Assembly (NCBI GenBank): GCA_018136815.1
Contig: CM030945.1
Span: 99,811 to 163,810 of the forward strand
Direction: 5' to 3'
Length of the DNA stretch: 64,000 bases
Source of the DNA: Isochrysis galbana
Taxonomy: Eukaryota > Haptophyta > Isochrysidales > Isochrysidaceae
The position numbers and the translations under genes are program-made. A model generated the notes under the pieces. That model ran no database searches. It had not been told where the DNA came from and saw only the letters and a program-made list of their open reading frames with translations. Positions 1 through 9,300 of the stretch are shown one piece after another; position 1 is the stretch's first letter; the number at the start of each line of letters is the position of its first letter.

Positions 1-334
1 CCGTCCCCATCAACTCATCCCAGCCGCCACCGACACCTGCAGCAGCGACGATCAGTAGTGCTCCGCCAGCCGCCGGCACTGAGAGCCATGCCACGTTGAG
101 CGCACGGCAGAGGGGTGTGCCGCCACCGCCGGGGTAGACACGCTGTGCGACACGGCGAAATCCTTCCTTCGGCACAAAAAGCACACTCGCGCCCAGAAGC
201 TGCAGCTGCACGTTTGCGAAACCGTACCATTCCGGCCCGAGTGAGCGGGCAAGCAGCGTGTTGAGCCCAAAGGAAAGGACACGAGAAAAGAGCTGCAGCG
301 CGAGGAGGGAGCCGAGCCCACGCGCCAAGCCCAT
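1..334 (-). CDS. RFT1: RFT1-like ER membrane protein, N-terminal part (runs off left edge)
   Basis: Reading the minus strand from the ATG at 334 gives 111 uninterrupted codons to the window edge. The start MGLARGLGSLLALQLFSRVL is followed by NTLLARSLGPEWYGFANVQL and then FVPKEGFRRVAQRVYP. This matches the start of the RFT1 family: a first membrane helix, a conserved region about lineage-specific position, then the F-x-x-(R/K)-E-G-F-R-R motif. RFT1 is a multi-pass ER protein needed for dolichol-linked oligosaccharide assembly for N-glycosylation; whether it is itself the flippase is disputed. The second hydrophobic stretch (NVAWLSVPAAGGALLIVAAA) fits a second membrane helix. Only about the first fifth of the protein is here. 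The upstream DNA on the coding side is a degenerate CT-rich tract (plus-strand GA, 361-480). The match is from memory of the family. Confidence 0.72.
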   Translation of the reverse strand, partial: MGLARGLGSLLALQLFSRVLSFGLNTLLARSLGPEWYGFANVQLQLLGASVLFVPKEGFRRVAQRVYPGGGGTPLCRALNVAWLSVPAAGGALLIVAAAGVGGGWDELMGT

Positions 335-654
335 CCGAGTGCGGAGGGAGCGGGGGATCCAGAGAGTGGATGGGAGGGAGAGAAAGGGTGAGGGCGAGTG
401 AGAACCCGAAGGAGAGCGAGAGGGCGAGGCTGAGGCACGCGAGAGGGCGAGAGGGCGAGAGGGCGAGAGGGCGAGCGCGGCTGGCCTCGGGCGCCTCCGA
501 GAGCGCGCGGTCTCGGCCACTTTTCCTTTACTACTAGTAGAACTTCTTTTAGCTCGGTCACTCACTAGGAGTACTCGGCAATGGCAAACGCCAGACTTTC
601 GAGATTTTTTTTGTAAAATCTGGGGTTGGGCTCAAAGCTCAAAATATAATAAAA
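335..654. other. intergenic: purine tract and AT-rich spacer
   Basis: Positions 361-480 are repeated GAGAGGGCGAG-type purine-rich units directly upstream of the RFT1-like start. Positions 595-665 are AT-rich (AAAATATAATAAAATAATTA) and lead into the first family-B repeat. No gene was seen. Confidence 0.5.
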
Positions 655-1165
655 TAATTAATGTTATATCCTAGCCAACCCCACTAGCTAATTGGACACA
701 ACTTTTCCGTCCCGGAATCCCGCCATGCCTGACGAGCCAGGTGTCCGAGTGCTACCGGGGGGAGGGGGCTTTGCCCCCTCCCCTCGGTATTTGTCCTCCC
801 CCCAGTGCACGCACCGACCCCGCGCACCCCAGCACGTCCTCTCCTCGAGTCCACGCTGGGGGAAAACCCCTTTCGGGTAAAAGCAATGCGGGGGGGGGGG
901 GGCACTCGTGAATAGGGGCCCAGGAGCGCTAATCTCTCCTCGCCGAAGCGAGTGGCCGCGGCGAGCCGCGGCCCTTCCCTCCTGGCTCTGGCGCCCCCGT
1001 CTTCTCTTACCCAAACGGGGCGAGAAGACACGTTTCTGCCGGAGGGGAGAGCTGCCGCTCCCCCCTCCCCTCCCTCTTCCCTTTTCCTCCTCTCTTCCCT
1101 GCGGCGGGGGCCCATGGCGCGCGCCTGCGGCCCCACTTCAGGTCCCCAGGAGGCCGGCAGGGGTC
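655..1165 (+). repeat. dispersed GC-rich repeat, family B, copy 1 (3'-truncated)
   Basis: It begins with the AT-rich lead TTAATGTTATATCCTAGCC, then CCCCACTAGCTAATTGGACAC, and runs through a G-run and a GGGCGAGAAGACACGT segment to about 1165. The same order of blocks recurs at 20586-21410 on plus and at 27786-28645 and 63585-64000 on minus. All frames are GC-skewed and conserved only as DNA, so the ORFs in it are not read as genes. It is probably a non-autonomous mobile element; no terminal inverted repeats or target duplication were found. Confidence 0.7.
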
Positions 1166-1454
1166 TAGGTAGATGATGACAGATAGCAGGGTACGAACAC
1201 AATCAATGCGTGTGTGGCAGAGCAGCGAAGGCGGCGTTCGTGGTTAGTTTGAGCTTTGCATTGGCATTGCGATTGAGTTCTCTTTGTTTTAGGGGGGTTT
1301 CCTAAGGGAAACGCGTTGCGGATGTATACTTGCGGCTACTTTCGGGATGAAAAATTGTGAGAAGTGTCACGAGAAGTTTGGGTAGTCCGCTACAAGATTC
1401 TTGCAAGTTTGGCCGAGAAGTTTGGGCGAGTTTTGCTAGAAGTATTGACCTGGC
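1166..1454. other. unique spacer before the gypsy gag-protease fragment
   Basis: Moderate-GC sequence with no gene. Its position between the end of family B and the gag-like reading frame suggests it may be LTR or leader of the gypsy remnant, but no second LTR copy was found to prove this. Confidence 0.3.
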
Positions 1455-1675
1455 CCTAGTCGCGAGCCGCACTCCCAGGCCCGCATGGGCCAGCTCTCGT
1501 ACTGACTCCCCCCCCCATCCTTGGTCGCCAGGCAGACAGGGGACTCAGGGCGGCACCCAAGGCTAGCGAGGCGAGCGAGGGAGAGGCAGGGGGGGCCAGG
1601 AGCTGAGCCCCAGCCTCCACTGCCCCCCTGAACTGCCCCTGCTGGCCCTCTGGGCGCCCCTGAAGGACCTGCCGC
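1455..1675 (+). repeat. dispersed repeat family A, copy 1
   Basis: The block running from GCGAGCCGCACTCCCAGGCC through the TGACTCCCCCCC segment to GGGCGCCCCTGAAGGACCT is nearly repeated at 20230-20455 on plus. Related blocks occur at 30414-30560. The segment runs into the frame of the gag-protease ORF that follows. Confidence 0.65.
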
Positions 1676-1733
1676 CCAGTTTCGCCGCCGCCTGGAGGCT
1701 AAAGCGCCATTCCTGGCAGTCGAGAACCCCAAG

Positions 1734-3560
1734 ATGCACCACTACGCTAAGGCGTTGTTGGACGGCATCGAAGCTACGCAATACGTCCACCCGTGGCAGC
1801 ACGGCACCGGACACACGAAAGCTACAGGACTCTACCTCTCCTCGAGCCTCCCTCCGCTCCAACCAACGTGCATTGTTCCGGGCCGAGAGGCCGTGATGGC
1901 TAACCTTCCCATGACCCCTCATCGCGGCGCTCTCCGGAGCCGCACTTACGTGGGCATCGCGGGGGCGATGGCATCTCAGTGGATGCCGGTGGTCCTAGAC
2001 CACTGCCGTTCGGCATCTCACCGACACCACGACTCTGCCTCCGCCCTTCTAGCGCAAGCTCGCGAGGCGCAGGCCTCGCAATCGCCACCTGTTCAGCAGC
2101 ACCCGAGCAACGCCCCCTCTCCTACGGCGATCGCCGCGATAGATACGGCTTGGATGCCGTGGCTCGAGAAGCCGCGGGAGCGCACTCTCCCCGTCCGACC
2201 GGCTCGCATGCTCCGCAAAATACGCAACCGGTGGCGCGTGTGGACCACTACCCCCGCCTCCGCCGGACCCCTCTCATTCTCCTGGGTTCCAGTGCCCGAC
2301 TCACTGGCCCGAGCACTCGACGCGGGGCTCACGCTCCCCGCTCTCGCGTCGCGCGGCGAGGCCATGGCTCCACTCCCCGATCCCGCATCGCACGGCGAGG
2401 CTATGCCGCTCGCCGCCCGTTCTCGTTCGCGGTCTCGTCCTCTCGTTCGCATGCCTCCACTTTTGGAGACGTGCGCCGCCGTCGCCCCACTCTCTTGCGC
2501 TCTCGCTCCCACCGGCTGGCAGGCTGCCCTGCGTCTCACTTGGGCTCGGCAAGAGTGCGCCACCGCTCTCCCTCCGTTGAGCTCTCGCCTTGGCGTGGGC
2601 GCTCTTCCCGATCTCGATCCGCCTCTACCCTCTCTCGATCGGCCCCGCCGCCTCACGGCGGCGGACCGCATTGCCGCCTATCGTCGACACCACCTAGGCC
2701 TGGTGCCCGCCGGGCGTCGCCTGGAAGCTAGCCCGTCCGGAATCGTGGCTTCGGTGGCCCGAGAAGTGGCTGCTCGCGCGGTGGTTAATACACCGGCGAG
2801 CCTCTATCCACGCCACTGCCTCTACGTGCGCGATCTTATCGTGTGTCGCTACTCGGCGAGCGGCCCTACGCGCTACGTCGTAGACACCGCCCTCACCGTC
2901 GACAAGACGTTGGCGGACACTGGAGCGGGCCCGTCTGTAGTGACGACTGCTCTACTCACCACGTTACCCCGCGACGCCTGCGTCGCGCGGGAATGCGCGA
3001 CTCCGCGGCCGGCCGTCGTAGGACCCGACGGCAACCCACTCCGCGTCCGTGGCTATGCCACCCTTGTCTTCTCCCTAGCTGCCGTGGAATTTCGTCATCG
3101 CTTCCTGGTCGTCGAAGGATCCCCGATGCTCCTCTTGGGGAACGACTTCCTAGAAGCTCATCGGGCCTGCATCGACTACTCGCTCAACGCCGGCGACGAC
3201 AGCCGCCTCTCCCTCATCGTAGGGGGCAGTCGCGTCGATGCTCGTGTGTCCACTCGACCCCGGCCCACCGCGCCTTTTCTCGCCGCTACGGTGGACGTCG
3301 CCGCCGACGAACCGCAATCCGACTCCCAGTTGACACGCTCCAGTGCGTCGGACACGCACTCGAGTGCGGAGGCTCCGTTGCCGCCTCTCGACCCCGATCT
3401 TGAGCCGCCGCCCAGGCTGGACTTCTCCAAAGATCCTATCCCTCCTCCCCCGTCGACGACGGTGGCGGTGGAGCCGCTTTTCGCCGCTCCCACCGCTCAG
3501 CCCACCGCCTCGAAGGATTTCGCTCTCTACACCCAGGAGCCGGTGACTGTTCCGCTCTAG
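1734..3560 (+). CDS. Ty3/gypsy-type gag-protease polyprotein fragment
   Basis: This is a 608-codon open frame with no stop. The N-terminal half is Arg/Ser/Pro/Ala-rich and gag-like. A retropepsin-like aspartic protease follows: the catalytic triad lies in LADTGAGPSVV (D about residue 395), and the second hallmark is MLLLGNDFLEAH about 75 residues later, corresponding to the ILG-x-DFL motif of retroviral-type proteases. The C-terminus is an acidic, Pro-rich tail ending in VTVPL. No reverse transcriptase, RNase H or integrase follows in any frame. The frame stays open upstream of the first ATG, so the true start may be earlier. It is a mobile-element gene rather than a host gene and is probably dead as an element although the ORF is intact. 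Confidence 0.75.
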   Translation: MHHYAKALLDGIEATQYVHPWQHGTGHTKATGLYLSSSLPPLQPTCIVPGREAVMANLPMTPHRGALRSRTYVGIAGAMASQWMPVVLDHCRSASHRHHDSASALLAQAREAQASQSPPVQQHPSNAPSPTAIAAIDTAWMPWLEKPRERTLPVRPARMLRKIRNRWRVWTTTPASAGPLSFSWVPVPDSLARALDAGLTLPALASRGEAMAPLPDPASHGEAMPLAARSRSRSRPLVRMPPLLETCAAVAPLSCALAPTGWQAALRLTWARQECATALPPLSSRLGVGALPDLDPPLPSLDRPRRLTAADRIAAYRRHHLGLVPAGRRLEASPSGIVASVAREVAARAVVNTPASLYPRHCLYVRDLIVCRYSASGPTRYVVDTALTVDKTLADTGAGPSVVTTALLTTLPRDACVARECATPRPAVVGPDGNPLRVRGYATLVFSLAAVEFRHRFLVVEGSPMLLLGNDFLEAHRACIDYSLNAGDDSRLSLIVGGSRVDARVSTRPRPTAPFLAATVDVAADEPQSDSQLTRSSASDTHSSAEAPLPPLDPDLEPPPRLDFSKDPIPPPPSTTVAVEPLFAAPTAQPTASKDFALYTQEPVTVPL

Positions 3561-3701
3561 CCGTCTGTCGGCTGTCGTTCTTCGTTCGTCGCTCTCGTCC
3601 TCGTTCTCGTTCCCGTTCTCGTCCCTCGTTCTCAACACTACCTCAATACCAAACCTCTCCAATCCCTCAGCCCCAGCCTATCCATCCCGATCCGCCCAGC
3701 C

Positions 3702-3887
3702 ATGTCCGCTCCGTCGTCGCGCTCGCCCTCGCCCAAGCCCGTCCTCCCGCCTTTCTCTGCTGAGGAGGTGGTCCAGCCCGTCATTGGCCACTCCCCAACT
3801 TCCGCCGCGCCTCTCGCCGCTTCCCTTCCGTTCCCTCCGTTCCCATCCGAGGCAGTGGTAACCTCGGATCCGTCAGAGTGCGGTTAA
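3702..3887 (+). pseudogene. gag N-terminus of a second gypsy-like leader, truncated
   Basis: A short frame begins MSAPSSRSPSPKPVLPPFSA and resembles the start of the frame at 45210 (MSLSPPSSPSLKPACPP...). Both follow Pro/Ser-rich leaders with CTCGTTCTCG-type repeats. The frame stops at 3887, where the sequence passes into repeat family C. I read it as the start of a retroelement gag cut off by a junction. Confidence 0.45.
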
Positions 3888-3889
3888 AA

Positions 3890-4990
3890 ACAGGCCCGGT
3901 AGGGGTAGGGGGCGGCCGGCGACAGGCGGGAGAGAGAAGGGAGTGGCTCAAGATCGAGGAGAGTATCCTGAAGGTGGCACAGGCTACTCGCTACTCGACT
4001 CGCAGTCGTTTATTTCTCGAGAACTGCTCACGGCGCGAGCTGGAAGGGCCGTTCCCCTTTGTTGACGAGAGGTGCCTCCCCCCCCCCCCCGGTGCTTTTT
4101 CCCGGAGAGTCGCCCGACGACGTACGTAGGTCTGTCGAACACGCGATGACTACAGGCTCATAGGCAGAGGGCCGTTCGATCGAGCCGGCAGCTGACGCGG
4201 TCGTGAAAGGATCGTTGATTGTTGCTTGCGGGAAGATGTCTGAAAGGTCATAGTAAGAGTCGGGTCTGACAGTGTCTGCCATCGAGCGCTGCGAGCGAGA
4301 AGGTAGACTGTAGACTGAAGGTCGGAGGATCGCGACGCGTGGCGTCGGAGAGTAGAGACGAGGCTAGCTAGCGAGCTAGTGGAAGAGAGAGAGAATGAGA
4401 ATGAGAGCTTCTTAGGTCCGAGGTAGACACGGGAGACTACAACGAATGGACTCAAAAAGTTCTGAGGGTACAGAACCACACAAACTAAACCAAACGGGGC
4501 GAAAACTAACCACACCTGGATGGACGGCCAGGCGTCGGCACCAGGGCAACTTAGCCACGCGCAGACATGCGACAGAGGGGTCGGCACAACGAGCGGCAGA
4601 CCTCGCTAGGGAGCTATTACCGATACACGGAGAGAAGACAAAAGACGGTCATGGAACATTTGATGACATCGAGAGAAAGTAAGAGAAGAGGCGGGATACC
4701 AATCGACGAGACCTTAAGGTTTAAAATAACCCACAGGTTAGAAGTAAAAGTCTGTCATCGTATGGAATACGACAAGGTCGGTGCGCCTCAATGGGTTTTC
4801 CCTCATTTTAACTTGTGCTGGGGAGTTGGAATGGGAGCCGGGGGCATGCGAGGGGGGAGACGTGGAGGGGTGCATAGGTGTATGTATGCATCTGTGGCAA
4901 CAACACTCGCCAAGGTGTACGGGCAGGTGCGCTGAGGGCTGTCGTGTTAGTACCGGGCTAGTGAGAGTAGTGGTACTAATGCTCAGTTAG
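3890..4990 (-). mobile_element. repeat family C, longest copy
   Basis: About 1.1 kb. One flank (4020-4130, with a C-run followed by GGTGCTTTTTCCCGGAGAGT) and the other (4775-4985, ending GTACTAATGCTCAGTTAG) recur at 15240-15345 and 15365-15540/16057-16110. The 15-kb copy lacks the middle 640 bp. The middle (4265-4770) recurs at 48525-49025. On the minus strand the middle reads as a leader ending at an ATG (4280-4282) that opens an 84-codon frame. The structure suggests a mobile or captured promoter-plus-start unit with internally deleted derivatives. Confidence 0.6.
4028..4282 (-). CDS. short ORF at the shared family-C leader
   Basis: 84 codons, beginning MADTVRPDSYYDLSDIFPQ and ending in low-complexity sequence over a G-run. 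The first residues MADT(V/I)RP are the same as those of the frame at 48545 (minus), where the downstream protein is different. No family recognised. The first 50 residues look protein-like; the rest probably comes from repeat sequence. Confidence 0.25.
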   Translation of the reverse strand: MADTVRPDSYYDLSDIFPQATINDPFTTASAAGSIERPSAYEPVVIACSTDLRTSSGDSPGKSTGGGGEAPLVNKGERPFQLAP

Positions 4991-5540
4991 ATTATTATTA
5001 TTGCAAGCATCGCTGATGAGTCGCTACAATGGTCGCTCTGTGTTTTGATATGTGACGTTGTGGTTGTGGGTCCGTCGGGGGCTCGTGCTCGTGGGAAGCT
5101 GCGAGGTGCGGGGTCGGGAAAGAAAGCGACATCGGGCTGTCGGGCTGTCGGGTGGTTCGGGTTCGGGGATGGCGGTGATGGAGAGGGTGGGGTATGAGGA
5201 TGTGGGGGTGTTGGGTGTTGGGTGAGTTGATTCAGATTCAGAGGCTACACGCACGCATCACAAAAAAAATCAAAATTTTGCCCAAAATTTGGGTGCCCTG
5301 GCAGCAAATTTTGACCTCAAAAGTTGGGGTGCTCAAGATCAAAACTTTGGCGTATGCCAAATCTCGGATGCGACACCTTGGTGGCCGCTGCAGGCATGCC
5401 CTGGGGAGGCCCCAGGCGCCATCGGCGCGTGCGCGTGCTGGCTGCGAAGCGCCGCTGCCTGCGAACGAAGCGACAGCGCCTCTAGAGCTCTCGAGCCTAG
5501 AGCACTTGTCAGGCTCGCGCAACGCGGTGCTTGCGTACCA
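4991..5540. other. spacer with A/T-rich patches
   Basis: No gene seen. Positions 5255-5350 hold several CAAAATTTTG / AAATTTGGG motifs on both strands, similar in style to 13015-13085 and 62975-63030. Their role is unknown. Confidence 0.3.
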
Positions 5541-5660
5541 GGACGTCGGCTCTAGAGCTCTACTCTAGAGTAGAGTAGAGTAGAGTACTCTAGAGCCAGA
5601 AGAAGATAGAGTAGAATAGAGTACTCTAGAGTAGAGAGTCGAGTCGAGTACTCTTCTAAG
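5541..5660. repeat. TCTAGAG / AGTAG palindromic cluster
   Basis: Repeated TCTAGAG, AGTAGAGTAGAG and GAGTACTC units on both strands can form hairpins. It lies just upstream of the GA tract that leads into the RelA/SpoT gene. No protein-coding content. Confidence 0.5.
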
Positions 5661-5754
5661 AGGGAAGGAAGGGTAGCTCTGCGCCCGGTGTTTGCTTGTG
5701 TGAAGGAAGAGTGGAGAGTGACCAGCGGCCGTCACGGGAAGAGCGGGGCGCGGG

Positions 5755-6157
5755 GGGGGGGGAGTTGGGGGGGGGAGAGAGAGAGAGAGGGAGAGAGAGT
5801 GAATGACGGAGAGAGAGGAAGGGATAGAGAGGGGGGAGAGAGAGGGGGGGAGGGGAGATGAGAGGGAGGGGGGGGGGGGGAGAGAGAGGGAGGGAGAGAG
5901 AGTGTATGACGGAGAGAGAGGAAGGGAGAGAGGGAGGGAGAGAGAGAGTGTGTGACGGAGAGAGAGAGGAAGGGAGAGAGAGAGAGGGGGCAGGAGAGGG
6001 GGGGAGAGGGGGGAGAGAGAGGGGGGGGGAGAGAGAGGGAGGGAGAGAGAGAGGGAGGGAGAGAGAGAGAGGGGTAGACGGCAGCGATAGGGAGAGAGAC
6101 AATGGGAGGGAGAGAAACACAGAGGAACAGACAGAGAGAGTAACAGAGAGAGAGAGC

Positions 6158-6192
<35 letters not shown>

Positions 6193-6244
6193 CAGAGAGA
6201 GAAAGAGAGAGAGAGAGAAACAGAGAGAGAGAAACAGAGAGAGT

Positions 6245-6312
<68 letters not shown>

Positions 6313-6360
6313 ATGTGTGTACGGGTGTCTATTTCCTTGGGAGAGAGAGAGAGAGAGAGC
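5755..6360 (+). repeat. GA/GGA purine tract upstream of the RelA/SpoT homologue
   Basis: About 600 bp of almost uninterrupted purines on the plus strand, ending in a perfect (GA)n run at about 6250-6308. The long Ser/Leu ORFs on the opposite strand are by-products of (TC)n and are not genes. It ends about 40 bp before the ATG at 6396, so it is promoter or 5' leader. Confidence 0.85.
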
Positions 6361-6395
6361 GCTCCCGCCGTGGCGCGGGCGGTGCGCTGGGCCCA

Positions 6396-9300
6396 ATGCC
6401 CGTCTCTCTCTGGCTGCTCTGCCTGTGCTATACGCCTCTCATCTCCCTCCCGCCGCTGTACCCCTCTCGCTCGACCACCCCACTCGCCTCGTGGACCGAC
6501 GCATCCCCCCAACCCACTCTCTCCTCCTCCCCCTCGCCCTCCCCTTCCCCCTCCTCCCCTTCCCCCTTCTACTCCTCCCCCTACTCCTCCACGCCCCCCT
6601 CGAGTGGGGGCAGCCTCTCCGACCACCTCGAGATGCGCTACTCTGCGCATATCGTCGAGCGCGCGCCAGTCCTCGCGCCACAACTTGCGCGCCTAGCCTC
6701 CTCGGGCTCGGCGCCCCTCCGGCTCCTCCAAGACCTTGACAGGCAGCTGAGAGAGGTGACGAGATACCTCCGGCCGTCGGCGCAGGCCTCGCTGCGCATG
6801 GCGCTCGAGACTGCCTTCCTCGCCCACTTTGGACAGAACCGGCGTTCGGGAGAACCGTACATCACGCACCCAGTCGAGGTGGCGAGGATCCTCGCAAAGA
6901 CGCAAATGGACAAGGAGTCGGTCATCTCTGGCCTGCTTCATGACACTGTCGAGGACACTGAGCTGGGCTTCGAGGATGTCGAGGCCCTCTTTGGAGAGAC
7001 TGTCCGCAAGATTGTGGAGGGGGAGACCAAGGTGGGGCGTGCAACACGCAGGAGCCCGCATGTCGTAAGGGGTCAAGTCAACGCTGCAGCGCCAGTGGCG
7101 CTTGAAGGTCGGCACCCAGCGTGGACCGCCGCTCCCGGTACACGATGGCCGCATGCTGTGCTCAACACACACGCCTTTCTCCCTCAGGTGTCGAAGCTCC
7201 CCAAGATGGTCCGCGATCAAGTCGACGCCGAAACACTGCGCGACGTCACATCTGTCAAGGGAGCAAAGGATCTGCCCACAGCCACAACAGGGATCGTCTC
7301 GCCCAACATGGGTTCTGCAGATCGCTCTGCCGACTTGGCGAGGTTTGAGGCGCTCGGACCCGACGGGGACAGCGACGATTCTGCGCCAATGGGTGGTGCC
7401 GCCGCCGGTGGGATTGCTGCGGGCGAGGAGGCGCCGCTCTCGCTGCTCCGAGCCTCGGCGGCCGACGTGGCCGCCTCCGCCGCCGATGAGCAGGTTGAGA
7501 ATTTACGCTCCATGTTCATTGCCATGGCGGAGGACTGGCGCATCGTTGTCGTTAAGCTCGCCGACCGCCTTCACAACATGCGCACCCTCGACCACATGCC
7601 CCCGGCCAAGCAGGCTGCTACGGCGCGGGAGACGCTGCAGATTTTTGCGCCGCTCGCGCACCGGCTCGGGATGTGGCAATACAAGACAGAACTCTCCGAT
7701 CTCTCTTTCAAATACCTTTTCCCGGTGGAATTCAATGAAGTGCAGGTGAGCGCCCCCCCGCCTTGAGTGCCAGCTGCGCATGCGACGCTTCCGCCACCGC
7801 CGGTCGGCACCGCACCTCCGCCGCTGAACCCAGACGATCCATCACGCAGGGATACATCGAGCGTATGTCCCCAGAGTACGAGGCTACCATCGACTCCACT
7901 AAAGTCAAGCTCAACGAGATGCTCTCTGCCGACGAGTGGCTTCAAGGCCGTATTCGCTCAGTGCACGTCACCGGCAGGACAAAGTGAGCGCGCAGTCTCT
8001 GATTGCGGGGGGGGAGGGGGGGGGGGGGGGGTTCTTGAGGTCACTTCGTGCCCCTGTCTCTCCGCCTCTTCGGTCCAACCCGCACCGGAATGTCCAACGT
8101 CCCCTATAACCTGGAGGGACCAACCGACTGCAACCCGCACAAGGCCAATCCAGCGAGCCTTGTACATGCTTCCCAGCGTCGACTTCCCCGCCTCACCCGA
8201 ACACGTCGCCTCCCCTCCCCTCCCCTCCCCAAGGTCGGTCTATTCCACCTGGAAAAAGATGCAACGGCACGGCTGCTCGATTGAGCGCGTGCATGACCTG
8301 GTTGCCTTGCGTGTCGTGCTATCGCCCGAGGGCTCCAATCGTCAGCAGGGCTCGAAGATGTCGCCTCGTGCGCGCACTAGCCTCGACACTAGAGCCGACG
8401 AGGACGCTGACACCGACCGTGCCAACACGGCAGAGGAACTGTCCGACGACGACGCCGAAGAGCGAGCCATTTGCTATCACGTTCTCGGAAAGGCGCGTGC
8501 CTTTGAGGCCTAAGTTGCGGGCGGTGCATTGATCATGGCGGGTCCCACCCATCAGCCGCAGCGGGCTCGACCGTGGGTGAAGAGTATCTGAGCTCGTGTC
8601 GCCGAGCCAGCGCTGCATCCCTCCTCGCCTCCTCGCCTCAGGTCCACGGCTGCTGGACTCCACTGCCTCGCACTCTGAAGGACTATATCTCCAGCCCCAA
8701 GCCAAATGGCTACCGCTCGCTCCACACCACGGTGCTCGTCGGCACGCAACCCCTTGAAGTCCAAATCAGGACCTTGGGCATGCACAACGTCGCAGAGTAT
8801 GGGGCCGCTGCGCACTGGCTCTACAAGGAAATTCCCCGGGGCCCCTCGGCGCTGCCATGGCTACAGATCATCCACCAATGGCGCGCGCAGGTACACGCAC
8901 GGAGCTGTAGGGGAGCGGCCGTTTGCACTCAGTGCGCGCAACGCATCGATATGGCGTGTCAGCGCCCTGCGCCAGGCTTACGGTGCACGCGCCCTGATGG
9001 ATATCTCGTAGGTGGACTGTGCCCACGATTTTGTCCGCCTTGTACGTGAGGAGCTGCTTGGCACGCGCGTGTTCGTCTTCACGCGCAACGGACGCATCCT
9101 TAACCTCGCCCGGGGCGCGACCCTACTCGACGCATGCTACCTGTTGCAAACCTCGCTAAGGTCCCATGGCGCCCTCGTCAACGGTGCGCTGCCACCCTTG
9201 CCCTTATCGGCCTCCTGGACGATGCCTCTCTAGACTGAGCTCTGCCATACATCCCCAATGCATACCACCACCGTAGGCCTCCCCGCTGCGCCCTCGACGG

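Noticed and set aside
5565..6739. 372- and 293-residue Ser/Leu and Arg/Glu ORFs in the GA tract
   Set aside because: Pure (GA)n/(TC)n translation; the tract is the leader of the RSH gene.
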